A stretch of DNA of 64,000 nucleotides from positions 309,001 to 373,000 of the forward strand of contig CAMXCT020001013.1 in NCBI GenBank assembly GCA_947184155.2, given 5' to 3'. Source of the DNA: Cladocopium goreaui (taxonomy: Eukaryota; Sar; Dinophyceae; Suessiales; Symbiodiniaceae). Positions 34,080 through 44,697 of this stretch are shown one piece after another; the stretch's first letter is position 1; every line of letters begins with the position of its first letter. The notes under the pieces are model-generated. The model worked only from the letters and a program-made list of their open reading frames with translations. It made no database searches and was not told the DNA's origin. A program made the translations under genes and the position numbers.

Positions 34080-34125
34080 CTTTGGCAGTTGCTTTTGGTG
34101 GAGATGGGTGGGTCATGTCATCAGC
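34080..34125 (-). CDS. putative short exon
   Basis: Acceptor ACCTTTTAAG|G on minus, then ADDMTHPSPPKATAK and donor AAG|GTAGTA. If unspliced the frame continues GSRSAKR to TGA, so it could also be a C-terminus. Basic, proline-rich. Confidence 0.4.
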
Positions 34126-34270
34126 CTTAAAAGGTGAGAACCCCCTGGTTACAACCCCGCTAATTAAAAGTTATATTCTCTAGAAATCTGAGTTACACAA
34201 GTTATGTGTGTCAAGTCAGATAGGGGTAGGAACCCGAAATTTGTTGATCTTCAGGTCACACAACAGAGAC

Positions 34271-34304
34271 CCTCTCCGCACTGTGTGCGACAGCTCCCAA
34301 CATC
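34271..34304 (-). CDS. possible micro-exon beside an A element
   Basis: Minus: AGATCCAG|G, DVGSCRTQCGE, donor GAGG|GTCTCT. On plus the same island reads ETLSALCATAPNILDLAVIY and runs to CTG|GTAAAC at the tip of the adjacent A element (34323-34424), with acceptor GATCTTCAG| at 34254. The plus reading may be the right one. Confidence 0.3.
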
Positions 34305-34322
34305 CTGGATCTGGCTGTCATT

Positions 34323-34424
34323 TACCCTCTGGTAAACTAACATAGCGATGGAAAATCACCATTTTTAATGGGAAAATCCACTATAAATGGCCATTTTCAA
34401 TAGCCATGTTAAATTACCAGGGTA
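34323..34424. mobile_element. A element beside an exon-like island
   Basis: TACCCTCTGGTAAACTAACA..ATGTTAAATTACCAGGGTA. The left tip abuts the 34254-34322 open frame on plus. Confidence 0.8.
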
Positions 34425-34617
34425 CCTACAGCGGGTAGGGACTGACCATGATCACTACACATGTGAAACCATACCATCGTCTGGATCCCAATGGCAAACG
34501 TGTTGAATTACAAAATGGTGCCCGCCATCCGTCTGTTTTGACATCATATCATCCTCTTGGGTTCAAATTGCGCACCACAAAATTTCATGGTTTATCCTCA
34601 TTTCCCCATCTGCAAAC

Positions 34618-34656
34618 GTCCTGGAACTACGCTAAGATCAACTGAACGAAGCTCCG
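34618..34656 (-). CDS. possible short exon
   Basis: 39 nt after TTCCATTCACAG| on minus reading ELRSVDLSVVPG, ending before GTTTGC. Two other frames have stops. Short, so weakly supported. Confidence 0.3.
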
Positions 34657-34659
34657 CTG

Positions 34660-35565
34660 TGAATGGAAGCAGATTGGAAACGCCTAACTAATGAAATTAA
34701 TTACTAATTATATGTACGAATTTTCCTCAAGCTTGTCAAGAGGGTGTTTAAATTAGCTCTGACCTATTTCACTAGGCATTTCAAGTGCAACTAGCCAGAG
34801 GCTCTTGCAGGGCTTGTGTCGCTTTCGGTCATTTCATTTTTTATTGTTTAGTTTATTTCTTCTCTTTTTGCCAGATATACTTTCTATAGTTATGCCATAG
34901 AACAGCTCTTGTCTTGTCGAGTAATATGGCATCCTCGGCCAACACCGGCCCTTAGTATGAGCCAGCAATGCAAAGGGAATATTTTAACTTTGGGGTCTGC
35001 TTGGGTTTTATATGTTGGGACGTCAATAGTCATTGAGGATCTGAACAGTTTTTTGGTGGTTCGGCAATACCACGCGTCTGCTTACCCATATTGTTTCTGC
35101 AAGCTCGCTTGTAGTATTTTGGCAATGGGGTTTGTACAACTTTTTCAGCAGGGATCAAAGAAAAAGCAACATTGGATTCTACGTTGCACATGCGCTAGTG
35201 AAAGCAGAAACTTCCTGGCCAAGGGTTTTATGTGGGGACAGCCAAGGGTAGATAGATAGCGACTGCCAGACTTGTCGGTGGGACGCACGTTTAACTGGTG
35301 TAGCTAAACCTGTGGTTATTCGAAATGAGTAACTCAACCCACTGGGTGGTGGGATTCACGTCATCATCATACCTTGTTAAGATTTCAGGAAAGAAAAGCT
35401 CGGACTGCAGAATATCCATGTTACCCCCCAAGCTGATCTAAACTTCAGAACCGCATTCATCTGCCATCTGAAATGGGCAATTTTTACCCTGGTAGCCTGG
35501 AAGTTTGCTGGTGATATCACCAGCCGTGTCACCGTTTTGGATCAGGTTACAATATGTTAAAATCA
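34660..35565. other. stretch without a supported exon
   Basis: Plus frame 34909-35259 (116 codons) lies in moderate-GC sequence without island edges; possibly an old element. Confidence 0.4.
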
Positions 35566-35568
35566 TGT

Positions 35569-35662
35569 CCCATAAGACCATGGTGCTGGTGTATTTACCT
35601 ACATGTGCCCTAAAAGTCACCCAGTTTTGTAGGTAAATATGCCATACATGGAGCAGATGGGT
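35569..35662. mobile_element. D element
   Basis: CCCATAAGACCATGGTGCTG..GGTAAATATGCCATACATGG..ATGGGT. Confidence 0.75.
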
Positions 35663-35716
35663 GTTAAGTCACGATTTGTTCACCATTTTTTTCTAAAACC
35701 GGTGAAACCCGGTAGT

Positions 35717-35837
35717 TACCATCTGGTTATGACTCACAGTTCGCCATGAAAAGATCCACCATGCTATTAAGTTCGGTAAAACATCCATTTCTATGGGCCA
35801 TCTATAACATGGCTATGTAACAAATAACCAGAGGGTA
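35717..35837. mobile_element. A element joined to a C element
   Basis: TACCATCTGGTTATGACTCA..ACAAATAACCAGAGGGTA. Its right TA is also the left TA of the C element 35836-35961. Confidence 0.8.
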
Positions 35838-35961
35838 CAGTGTGGGGCCCCCTAGATAGCTAAGTTGGTTTATAACTCCAATAACTATGGTTTATAGGTG
35901 ATATATCTATAGTTAATGGGGTTTAGAAACCAACTTATAACTGGGGGGGCACCACCTTGTA
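35836..35961. mobile_element. C element, intact core
   Basis: TACAGTGTGGGGCCCCCTAG..GGGGGGCACCACCTTGTA; shares its left TA with an A element. Confidence 0.8.
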
Positions 35962-35980
35962 GTAGTTTGGCCCGGTTTTT

Positions 35981-36071
35981 TTACTGCGCCAAGTATCGGC
36001 TTCGCTCCCGGGTCAGGTCGACTTCGCTGGGGCCTTGCTCTGGACCTTGAACCTGCTGGACCCACGGAGTT
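35981..36071 (-). CDS. putative exon, possibly terminal, product unknown
   Basis: After TCTCACCCAG| the minus strand reads TPWVQQVQGPEQGPSEVDLT then RERSRYLAQ and TAA. The plus strand reads GFAPGSGRLRWGLALDLEPA and ends at a perfect GTGAGA donor, so both strands are serious candidates. The island lies in the 130-bp gap between two C elements. Confidence 0.4.
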
Positions 36072-36091
36072 CTGGGTGAGAAACGCCTAAC

Positions 36092-36305
36092 TAATGTGGG
36101 GCCCCCGTGGCCACGAAATCGCTAAGTTGGGGTTCACATAACTCCAATTTCACTATGGTTTATGGTAGATATATCTACCTGGTTGGTGGTTTGGAAAAAA
36201 TGTTTATAACTCCAATTTCACTATGGTTTATATTGTACTTATAACTGTAGTATTCATGGGGTTTATAAACCAACGTTCACATCACTGGGGGGGGGCCACA
36301 TTGTA
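36092..36305. mobile_element. C element with duplicated core and a B fragment
   Basis: The core TCCAATTTCACTATGGTTTA is present twice. Between the copies lies CTGGTTGGTGGTTTGGAAAA, the fused tips of a B element, which suggests B insertion and internal deletion. Confidence 0.75.
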
Positions 36306-36612
36306 GAGGCTATAGGTGACCCACCAAATGTCCTGACTTTCTTCATCTGACCCAAATCTGCTGAGCTTTGATGCACCAATGATGTATCCTGTATCATCGT
36401 TTGTTTGTAAAGGTCAAACTACCCACCTACAACGTTGCGTTGACAATGGCTGACCGACCAAATTAACCCCAACATTCACTCATTTGAATTCATTTGGTAT
36501 TGTTAATTGAGTTGGTGATTAGCTCTTCAAGAACATAGGTAGATCATCATCCTAGTTTGGGTGGAAACAGCGTGTTGGAAACGGTGATAATTGTGATAAT
36601 TGGGCAGTACAC

Positions 36613-36674
36613 CCTGTAGCCCTCAGTTGCAGTATGAAAGCCTCCTCCTCTTTGCCGTCAGCCTTTGGAAGGGC
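36613..36674 (-). CDS. putative internal exon, product unknown
   Basis: Minus strand: TTGCGAG|G, then ALPKADGKEEEAFILQLRAT, donor CAGG|GTGTAC. The charged helix favours minus although the acceptor has a weak pyrimidine tract. The plus strand has a 78-codon open frame here (36600-36836). Confidence 0.45.
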
Positions 36675-36823
36675 CTCGCAAGCTTTGAAATGGATACATG
36701 TGAAGCTTTCCGACCAAGCCATCCCTATCATTTCCGAGTCCACTGCGAAAGCCCATGGAAATCACAGCACTTCATTTTTTTTGGATGTTTCGTTCTAGCT
36801 CCACATCATCTGCCAAAAAAGTT

Positions 36824-36933
36824 TGCCCTCTGGTAATTTGTTACATAGCCATTGAAAATGACCATAGAAATAGTGGATTTACCCATTGAAAAGGGTGGAT
36901 CTTTCCATAGTTATGTTAGTTTACCAGAGGGTG
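36824..36933. mobile_element. A element
   Basis: TGCCCTCTGGTAATTTGTTA..TTAGTTTACCAGAGGGTG. Confidence 0.8.
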
Positions 36934-37045
36934 TATATTTTTTCGTGATTTGCTATCGATGTGTTCCTATGGTTTTCCTATGGTTTTCCCATTAAAACAC
37001 ATTAACTCCACATTGACTCCACATGAACTCCCCATTTTTTTCCAC

Positions 37046-37105
37046 ATCCCCCCCGGATGCACATTTAGTCGCCTCAGGTGGATAAAACGGATTCATGGCG
37101 CTCGC
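37046..37105 (-). CDS. putative internal exon, product unknown
   Basis: Minus acceptor with pyrimidines (TCGCCGCTCAG|G) and donor GGGGGAT|GTGGAA. Reads ASAMNPFYPPEATKCASGGD. Proline/aromatic loop-like sequence; no family. Confidence 0.45.
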
Positions 37106-37922
37106 CTGAGCGGCGATACGATAAACAGCTTTTCTTATAGGAGTCAACAGGGCTGTGTACAGTACATATGTAAAAACATATAGTGTATAATAGTATATAT
37201 ATATATACATAGACTATATATATATATATTAAATATATACCGTGTGAATCCAGCTGTACCTTCGAAGTATGACTGGGCTATGATTTGGGGGTTAGCTGTA
37301 CCTTTTCGGAAAGTATTTGGATCCATTGGTTATATATATATATATAATATGTATTATATAATATATGTATATATATATATATATGTATATAGAGTCAATA
37401 TTTCTGAAATTGGGGATGCAATTAAATAGATGTCTGTGAATAATCATTATTCTTGTTTTTCTATAATAGATTCATGTATAATATATATATATATATTCAT
37501 ACAATGCCCTAATGCAGTGTATTTCCACTCAGTGGAGTCCTTACCTGAAGGTCTAATCTGGTGAGAATCTGCCAAGAAACTTTCTGAATACTTTCACCAA
37601 AAAAAACTCCCAAAACAAAACATATAAGAGTTCATATGCCAGAAGAATGTGATTAGAACATACTACTATCTGCTACTACTAATAAAACATAATAGTACCA
37701 TAAATACACCATAACTATATTGGTGAATATTATAAAGCATAATTTCCATTCACAAATCCGGACAAGGAAATGAGAGAATCAGCACCCAAACAAGGGCCAT
37801 CGCCTCTTGGAATCCGCTTGTCCCAGAATTGTGTTTCTGAACCGTATCCCACAGTTGTGTTTCTCACATCACTTGTTTCAGCCTCCGATCATGTGAGATG
37901 ATTTTAACATGGAAACCATACT

Positions 37923-38025
37923 TAGCCTCTGGTAAACTAACATAGCTATGGAACATCACCATTTTCAATGGAAAATCCCCTATAAATGGCCATTTTCAAT
38001 AGCTATGTTAGTTTACCAGAGGGTA
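37923..38025. mobile_element. A element
   Basis: TAGCCTCTGGTAAACTAACA..TGTTAGTTTACCAGAGGGTA. Confidence 0.85.
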
Positions 38026-38173
38026 CTGTATTTAAACACATGGCCATCCGAAGTTCCGAAAATTGACCCGTTGACCCCACAATCGATTGTCGTGTTTCCA
38101 TGTCATTTTTTTTGTTTGTTTCGAGTCATGGGGTACCCCCAAACCCAGGGATTAATCATGATCAATCATAATA

Positions 38174-38288
38174 TACCATCTGGTTATTTAACATAGCCAT
38201 GGAAAATCCCTTATAAATGGAGGTATTAATGGGAAAATCATCTATAAATGGGCCATTTTCCATGGCTATGTTACATAACCAGAGGGTA
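38174..38288. mobile_element. A element
   Basis: TACCATCTGGTTATTTAACA..TATGTTACATAACCAGAGGGTA. Confidence 0.8.
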
Positions 38289-38737
38289 TCACAAGCATCA
38301 CTTTGAGCATTGCCATTTGGAGAGTCTACCCCATGTTCAGGCAAATCCAGATCTTTTCATTACCGATAGTGTTATTTTCCATCGTCTCAAATCATGTGAA
38401 TTTCATATTGTTGATAGTTCAAGTACAATCCCAATTATTATATGTAATATAGTATGTCCTATAGATTCCGGTCAGAGAAAAAACAAAAATCATCAGCAAA
38501 TCGATGATTTTTGGACTGTAATCCACCATTTATATCCATTTATATGATTTTCCCATTGAACTTAAACCTCGTCGGCTATATAGTTCGGGGTTTTTCCAGC
38601 CAGCCACGTTTGATCACTAGAGGGAACATCCGCTAATTTCCCATTATCATTTATTATCCTATTAATTTTCATATCCCATTCATATCCCATTATCAAGTCA
38701 TAGTAATCATGATCATCCCATTTATATCCTTACTAAG

Positions 38738-38832
38738 TATCTGGGTAAATTATCATATTTCGGATGATTCCCCTTACTAACTATGATTTCCAGTGAGGTC
38801 GCGGTGAGGTCGTTATAATTTACCCAGAAGTA
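38738..38832. mobile_element. I element
   Basis: TATCTGGGTAAATTATCATA..CGTTATAATTTACCCAGAAGTA; contains GTGAGGTCGCGGTGAGGTCG. Confidence 0.65.
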
Positions 38833-39332
38833 TTATAAAACCACCGTTCCACTACAATCAAACCATGAATTTTAGACCCAAATGGACCGTGTTTCTTCAC
38901 AAGGTTAATAGTCCCTATGTTCTTTATCATTATAACTATTGCGTATTATATACTTTGAGGATATAAACATAATAATAAATAATAATATATAATAATAATA
39001 ATCAGAATAATAATAATAAAAATAATATATATATATATTATCACTGTATCCATATTGTATCCTCTACCATATCATGATTGTGAAGTATCATATTCCTCTT
39101 AGTTATATTCATATTCAAACCATGTGTCATTTCTCATATCCACATATTGGGCGTCAAAATAGGGTCCAAAAATTGGATGGTTCATACTACTTAATTCACA
39201 TAAATTCAAGAAGAAAACCTGTGGTCTTACAGGTCTCGAATACTCTTGAGCCATACCCATTTATATATTGCAATGGAAGGATTATGATCAACATTAGCCC
39301 GATTTTTTTCATGAGGATTATATGACATTATC

Positions 39333-39447
39333 CTGGTTGGTGGTATACCTACCCCTCTGAAAAAATATGAGTGATAGTCAGTTGGGATCATTATATATTC
39401 CCAATGGAAATTCATAATCCATTCCATGGTTCCAAACCACCAACCAG
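39333..39447. mobile_element. B element
   Basis: CTGGTTGGTGGTATACCTAC..CCAAACCACCAACCAG. Confidence 0.85.
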
Positions 39448-39509
39448 AACATTGTACCATAGATTATTAACCATCATTAATTTACAATTATTAACCACTA
39501 TTAACCATA

Positions 39510-39636
39510 GATCTGGGTAAATTATACAGTGATATTTCACAAACCTGAAATAAGGCTATCTTGGGGATGTTTTTCCATATAATAACCATGATTCCAGTGA
39601 GGGAGAACAGTGAGGTCGTTATAATTTACCCAGATA
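39510..39636. mobile_element. I element
   Basis: ATCTGGGTAAATTATACAGT..TCGTTATAATTTACCCAGATA. Confidence 0.7.
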
Positions 39637-39780
39637 CTATTATATATATATATATATGGTTGGTGGTTTTAACCATCATTAACCACTATTAACCACTATT
39701 AACCATCAATTATAACTTTTAAACACTACAGTATCAGGATTAACCATAGATCTACCAACCAGATGTACCACCCCACCAAC

Positions 39781-39862
39781 CACTTCCACTGGGCCGCCCG
39801 GCGATGACGCTGAAGGGCACCACCCGCAGAAAGCCCGGCACCGAGACGCCGGACACCTCCAC
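39781..39862 (-). CDS. putative internal exon, product unknown
   Basis: Acceptor CGGTCCAG|G on minus, reading VEVSGVSVPGFLRVVPFSVI then AGRPSGS, ending at GTTGGT. Very GC-rich. The plus strand has a fully open alternative (MTLKGTTRRKPGTETPDTST), so orientation is doubtful. A dispersed repeat follows on the right (39903 onward). Confidence 0.35.
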
Positions 39863-39902
39863 CTGGACCGACGGAGGAATGTCCATGGCCAATCAGCCAG
39901 AG

Positions 39903-40135
39903 ATCGTTGATGTTTGGTATAGAAACTTCCATTTAGAAAAACTTCGTGGAGTATCATGGGAATGTGCCAGATGTTTCCTATCATTTTCCAATCATCATTT
40001 TCCAATCTTTGCTGATACCCTGCAAAAAATGACTAAGATTCTTTGCTGATGAACGTAGATATTCCCATACAAAAAGACTAGTTAGGATTAGTTTGTATCC
40101 ATCTAAGCTTGACCTAGTTTTTGTCCCATGGAAAA
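39903..40135 (+). repeat. dispersed repeat, copy 2
   Basis: The left half matches 9876-9990. The right half (CCCTGCAAAAAATGAC..GACTAGTTAGGATTA..) matches 50395-50530, so this copy joins two segments seen separately elsewhere. Confidence 0.75.
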
Positions 40136-40170
40136 GGCGGAGGTCACCGAGGAAAACCTAGGAAAAGCAA

Positions 40171-40291
40171 TGGGAACATGGTTTATAACTCCAATTTCAC
40201 TATGGTTTATTGTACTTATAACTTATAACTATAGTTATAGCTAATGGGGTTTATAAACCAACTAACATCACTGGGGGGGCACCACCTTGTA
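40171..40291. mobile_element. C element, left end lost
   Basis: Core TCCAATTTCACTATGGTTTA and right end GGGGGCACCACCTTGTA. AGGAAAAGC(A/C)ATGGGA flanks both sides. Confidence 0.7.
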
Positions 40292-40579
40292 GGAAAAGCC
40301 ATGGGACAATGATGGACAAATGGTGATTTCACCAAAAAAAATCAGGATTGAGCTTCAATATCGGAGTTATGGCTGATTTTAATTTTAATGATAGTTCACT
40401 AACTCATCACTTGGTGAATTCTATAGCTGATTTGGGCGGATATAACGAACTATGCTTAACAAGGTGTAGCCAATGTAGAACTGGGGCGCCTTCACTTTGC
40501 ACTTTGGGTACTTTCTACATCACAACTGATGTTATTTCTTCATCTCCCTTCCAATACATGTCCCATCTCCTACGAGTAG

Positions 40580-40694
40580 CTGGTTGGTGGTTTCAGCCCC
40601 TCTGAAAAATGATGGAGTTCGTCAGTTGGGATGATGACATTCCCATATATGAAATGGAAGTCATAAAATTCCATGGTTCCAAACCACCAACTAG
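40580..40694. mobile_element. B element
   Basis: CTGGTTGGTGGTTTCAGCCC..CCAAACCACCAACTAG. Confidence 0.85.
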
Positions 40695-40901
40695 AAATCG
40701 ATGTTTTGAGGGGGGAAGAACCCGATCCAATTGGAGCTTTCCTTCCAGTCATGGGGGTCTCCCAGTCATCATCCAGTTGTCATGGATGACCATGATGACC
40801 ATGAGACCATGAGAGTATTGAACCAACCATACAGACGACTGGGGATCCAAACCATGACTTCAGACCCCCCCCAAGAGGGACCTAGTGTTGGGTTATGTTG
40901 G

Positions 40902-40952
40902 TTATAAGATGTTATAAGATGTTATAAGATGTTGTAAGATGTTATAAGGCTA
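40902..40952. repeat. 10-bp tandem repeat TGTTATAAGA
   Basis: Five units, one with a G for A change. Confidence 0.9.
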
Positions 40953-41046
40953 TGTTGGGATACTTCCCCGCATCCTGATCATTCCATGAAATATTAAGGT
41001 CACAGGGAGGTCACTCTACCCAGAACTATCCGATCAACTGCTTCAC

Positions 41047-41149
41047 CCAGCGCGACAGAGCGCCTCCTGTTTCGCCGTGTTCACCATTTCCACCACTACT
41101 TCGATCTTTTCACCGCTGCTTCTCGAGAGGTAGCCTTGAACAAGCGCCG
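41047..41149 (-). CDS. putative internal exon, product unknown
   Basis: Minus acceptor TTTAAAG| and donor GCTGG|GTGAAG. Only one frame is open: ALVQGYLSRSSGEKIEVVVE then MVNTAKQEALCRA, a likely amphipathic helix. The upstream part of the same ORF (to 41537) is less GC-rich and may be intron. Confidence 0.45.
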
Positions 41150-41455
41150 CTTTAAAACTCCCAAGGCGCAACTGAATCAATGCTGACTTCCGAAGCCACC
41201 AAAGGTCAACAGAATCCGAAAGAAAGGTAAACATCTGGCAAAAGAAACACCAGAAAATAGTACTGGCATGTAGCGGTCGATCTTTTTGGGTCTTGCAACA
41301 TCTTGCAATTCTATAGGCTCTAAACACAAGATTGTCAACAAACTCATGAAAAAAAATATCAATTTGCCGCGAATTTTTGATGTGCCAATGATCAACATTG
41401 ATCAACCATTTTAAACTCCTTTTTTTGAGCACGGAAAGCGCCCCGCCGACCCAGC

Positions 41456-41528
41456 CAAGGTACAAATATGTGCATCCGGCTTGATCCATTCTGGAAGTTT
41501 CCAATCCCCAGGCACGCTGTTGGCATTC
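41456..41528 (-). CDS. putative internal exon, product unknown
   Basis: After GGCCAAG|G the minus strand reads either NANSVPGDWKLPEWIKPDAH then ICTL, or ECQQRAWGLETSRMDQAGCT. Both frames are open. A GC donor (GCTGGG) is assumed. It lies in a 164-codon minus open frame that also covers the next island. Confidence 0.4.
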
Positions 41529-41563
41529 CTTGGCCATCGAGATCCATGGAGAGCAATGTGCGT

Positions 41564-41699
41564 TACAAGGTGGTGCCCCCCCAGTGATGTGAACGTTGGT
41601 TTATAAACCATAGTAACTATAGCTATATCTACCATAAACCAAAGTTATTGCAGTTATGTTCGCCAACTTAGCGATTCCGAGCTGGGGCACCACCTTGTA
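41564..41699. mobile_element. C element, intact
   Basis: TACAAGGTGGTGCCCCCCCA..GGGGCACCACCTTGTA. It sits 36 bp to the right of exon candidate 41456-41528. Confidence 0.85.
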
Positions 41700-41781
41700 G
41701 AGGTTTCCGAACGTATGGCTACCTCATGGTACCTCCAGTCATCATCCATTTGATTTACGGATTTTCCACTATACACATACA

Positions 41782-41890
41782 TACCCTCTGGTAAACTCAC
41801 ATAACTATAGAAAATCACCATTTTGAATAGGTAAATGAACTATAACTGGGGAATTTTCAATAGCAATCTGTTAGTCATTACCAGAGGGTA
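41782..41890. mobile_element. A element
   Basis: TACCCTCTGGTAAACTCACA..GTTAGTCATTACCAGAGGGTA. Confidence 0.8.
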
Positions 41891-42423
41891 AAGAAAAACA
41901 CAAATGACCAGGGTGGTCTTGCGACCAACCCTCTACTCCTTCACTGTTGGGACTCCTTACCAGTGTAAAGTCCCATTGGCCATGGGAGTTTGATTTTCCC
42001 ATGTGGCTTCTCGCTCACAGATCATAAACTGGAAGCCAGGGTAGGCAGGTTGTTGGAGGCAACATCCCCACTATATCCCAATATATCCCAATATCCAAAC
42101 ATCTTCACGGCTTCCGAAGTGGCCAATCAAAACTTTGACTTCATGTTCAATCCCAAAGCTGGAATTCAAACAACTTCAATGGCTGAACATGTTGTTTGAT
42201 AAAATTACTGGTTTATCGTTGTTTTTATCATGAGGGTAGACAAAAAAATACTGGTTTATCTTTTTGTTTTTATCATATTTTTATCTACCCTCCAGTAATC
42301 ATTGCCATGGCTGGCTGGAACATCCCGGTTGTAATCGTTTGATGATCGAGTGAAAACGGGGAGATTTGTTCCAGCTGGCGCCATGGCATTTTTATGACAC
42401 CACAGGGTAAATCCAACAATATT

Positions 42424-42515
42424 CCCCATATGCTCCATGTATGGTATATTTACCTACATTTGCCCTAAAAGTCACCCAAATGTAGGTAAATATACCATAC
42501 ATGGAGCAGATGGGT
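42424..42515. mobile_element. D element
   Basis: CCCCATATGCTCCATGTATG..CATACATGGAGCAGATGGGT. Confidence 0.75.
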
Positions 42516-42694
42516 TCTATGATTATTCCATGATTGTCTCTATAAAACGATAGAAAAAAACATATATATTGAACTACCATGAAAAACTTCCATTTTCCAA
42601 TGATTATCCCATCACTATCCCAATGATAATTCCAATGATTATCGCACTTATCAATCCCAATCATTATCACAATTATTTAATTATCAACCCTAGA

Positions 42695-42798
42695 TACCCT
42701 CTGGTAATTTAACATAGCTATTGAAAAGGACCATTTATAGTGGATTTTCCCATGAAAAATGGTGATTTTCCATAGTTATGTTAGTTTACCAGAGGGTA
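42695..42798. mobile_element. A element
   Basis: TACCCTCTGGTAATTTAACA..TGTTAGTTTACCAGAGGGTA. Confidence 0.85.
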
Positions 42799-42853
42799 TC
42801 CCTATCAAGTCGTTGGTTAAGCCCATTATTGTCCCATACATCTTACAGGACAC

Positions 42854-42908
42854 CATCTGGGAGCCCCTGGCGCGTTCGGCGCTCCAGACGGGCGATGCGC
42901 ATTGATGC
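42854..42908 (-). CDS. putative internal exon, product unknown
   Basis: A strong pyrimidine tract precedes the minus acceptor (TTCCTTTTTTCAG|G). The exon reads ASMRIARLERRTRQGLPD and ends at a GTGTCC donor. Arginine-rich helical segment. Confidence 0.5.
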
Positions 42909-43483
42909 CTGAAAAAAGGAACATTTCGCCATGGCTGGAGAGACACATCTGGACGTAAAAAGATGGCACAACATGGAAAATCTAATGATATATATATATA
43001 TATAGATTGGTATATCATAATGATTATGTTCCATTATCTAATAATTATATTGGAAAATCGTATAGATAAGATGGCACAACATAGAACAATATAAGGATAT
43101 CTAATATATATATATATATAATACGATTGATAGAATGGACACTTGTGCCATTATATCATTATATAATAATATATTCCCTTATGTTCCATCCTGAATATCC
43201 TAAAATGATAATTTAATAGGAAAATCATGGAACATATCATGATATAATGGTGAAATAGAGATGTAATGAGTCAATGTAATTGTGATTTCATCATCAAATA
43301 TGGGGATGGTAAGTTAATTTTAAGTAACAAAAAAGGCGGTATGAGTGACATAATGGGAATATGAGGATATAGTGGGGATATAAGGCTGGTGCCCGCGTGG
43401 AAACTGCATTAAACACATGAAACACAGAAAACAAGCAACAAACACAGGGACGGTCAGCTGCAAAAATTCAGTGAATCACAGTG

Positions 43484-44413
43484 TACCCTCTGGTAATTTA
43501 ACATACACCGGGGTAAAAGTAACTGGCGCAGAAAACACTTTTGAGGGCCACTTAATAGATGGCGCGGACACCGGTATTTGGAACAGACGAAATCTGAGAA
43601 AATAACCGAATCTGCCCCAGTGAAAGTAGATGGCGCAACCCTCTGGTGTTGCGCCATCTACTTATGCCAGATTCCACATAAATGTGCAAATTATGTGGCT
43701 GAAATTGGATGAAATTTGTGGAGTAGACTCTGCGCCATGTTTTCCTTCCTTTTCCCCGGCAGTCTGTTGGTTCTGTCATCCATTCACGGATCCATATACT
43801 GTATAGTACCATATGCAGTAGTACGCTTCGTGCACTTGAAAGTATTGAAAGGCATCTGGCTGACTGCATTGTCGAAACAGAACTGTAAACTGTAAATTGT
43901 CAGTTGCGAAAATTCCACAGATTCAACATGTTTGACCAAAGACTAAATATGTATTTGTCTGTGTTGCATGATCTGGTGGAATATGCGCATGATTTTTGTG
44001 GGAGAGGGCGCTCACATGAATACACCAGTGACATGTGAGTTGCGCCATCTATCTGGCTGCAATATGGGGAGGTTCCCCGTGTGCTTCTGGAGTTGCGCCA
44101 TCTATGGCAGTGGCAAGCATAACCAAACTGCACACACCCCGGTCGCGAAAACTCCACAGATTCAACCATGTTCGCCGAATACTAAATATGTATTCGCGGT
44201 TTTGCGTGGGAAAAAGATGGCTCAGGTACGCACGCTATATTAATGCGAGTTGCGCCATGTATGTTGGCCCCCCGGGGGGCCAAAGTACATGGCGCAACTA
44301 GTGTATTCTGCGCCACTTACTTTCACCCCGGAGTAGCTATTGAAAATGGTGATTTAGTTCGTGGATTTACCAATGGTGGATCTTTCCATAGTTCTGTTAT
44401 TTTACCAGAGGTA
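43484..44413. mobile_element. A element split by an 828-bp transposon
   Basis: Left part TACCCTCTGGTAATTTAACA (43484-43505) and right part from GCTATTGAAAATGGT to TTTACCAGAGGTA (44336-44413) form one A copy when the insertion and one TA are removed. Confidence 0.85.
43506..44333. mobile_element. 828-bp non-autonomous transposon, TA target
   Basis: Ends CACCGGGGTAAAAGTAACTG.. and the reverse complement CTCCGGGGTGAAAGTAAGTG.. match at 25 of 28 positions, continuing GCGCAGAA. Flanking TA (43504-05 and 44334-35) is duplicated. Inside are several copies of GCGCCATCTA or GCGCCATGTA, two long hairpins (43624-43663, 44247-44298) and a two-copy segment starting CCACAGATTCAAC. No transposase frame. 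Tc1/mariner-like by target site only. Confidence 0.8.
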
Positions 44414-44598
44414 AACCTCCATTTTCCTATGGTTTTCTTATGGTTTCCTATGGGTTTCCTACGGTTCTCCCATTAAAACACGTGGTCCTTTTTCCGGCTG
44501 AAGTCGCTCAGCGGACCCAGGATGGGATTTGACCGCAAACATCTACAGTATATATAGTTACATCATTTTGATGATTGTGAATAGGCTATCTGATTCTA

Positions 44599-44697
44599 TA
44601 CCCCATAAGATCCATGGTGCTGGTATGCTAACATGACTGGGGTATATTGATGGGATCCATGGAGCACCATATATAGCATACATGGATCCTATGGGTA
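44599..44697. mobile_element. D element
   Basis: TACCCCATAAGATCCATGGT..CATGGATCCTATGGGTA, TA-flanked. Confidence 0.75.

Noticed and set aside
43484-44413. Spaced palindromic boxes considered as a CRISPR-like array
   Set aside because: Spacing is irregular, boxes occur in both orientations and the block is bounded by transposon TIRs.
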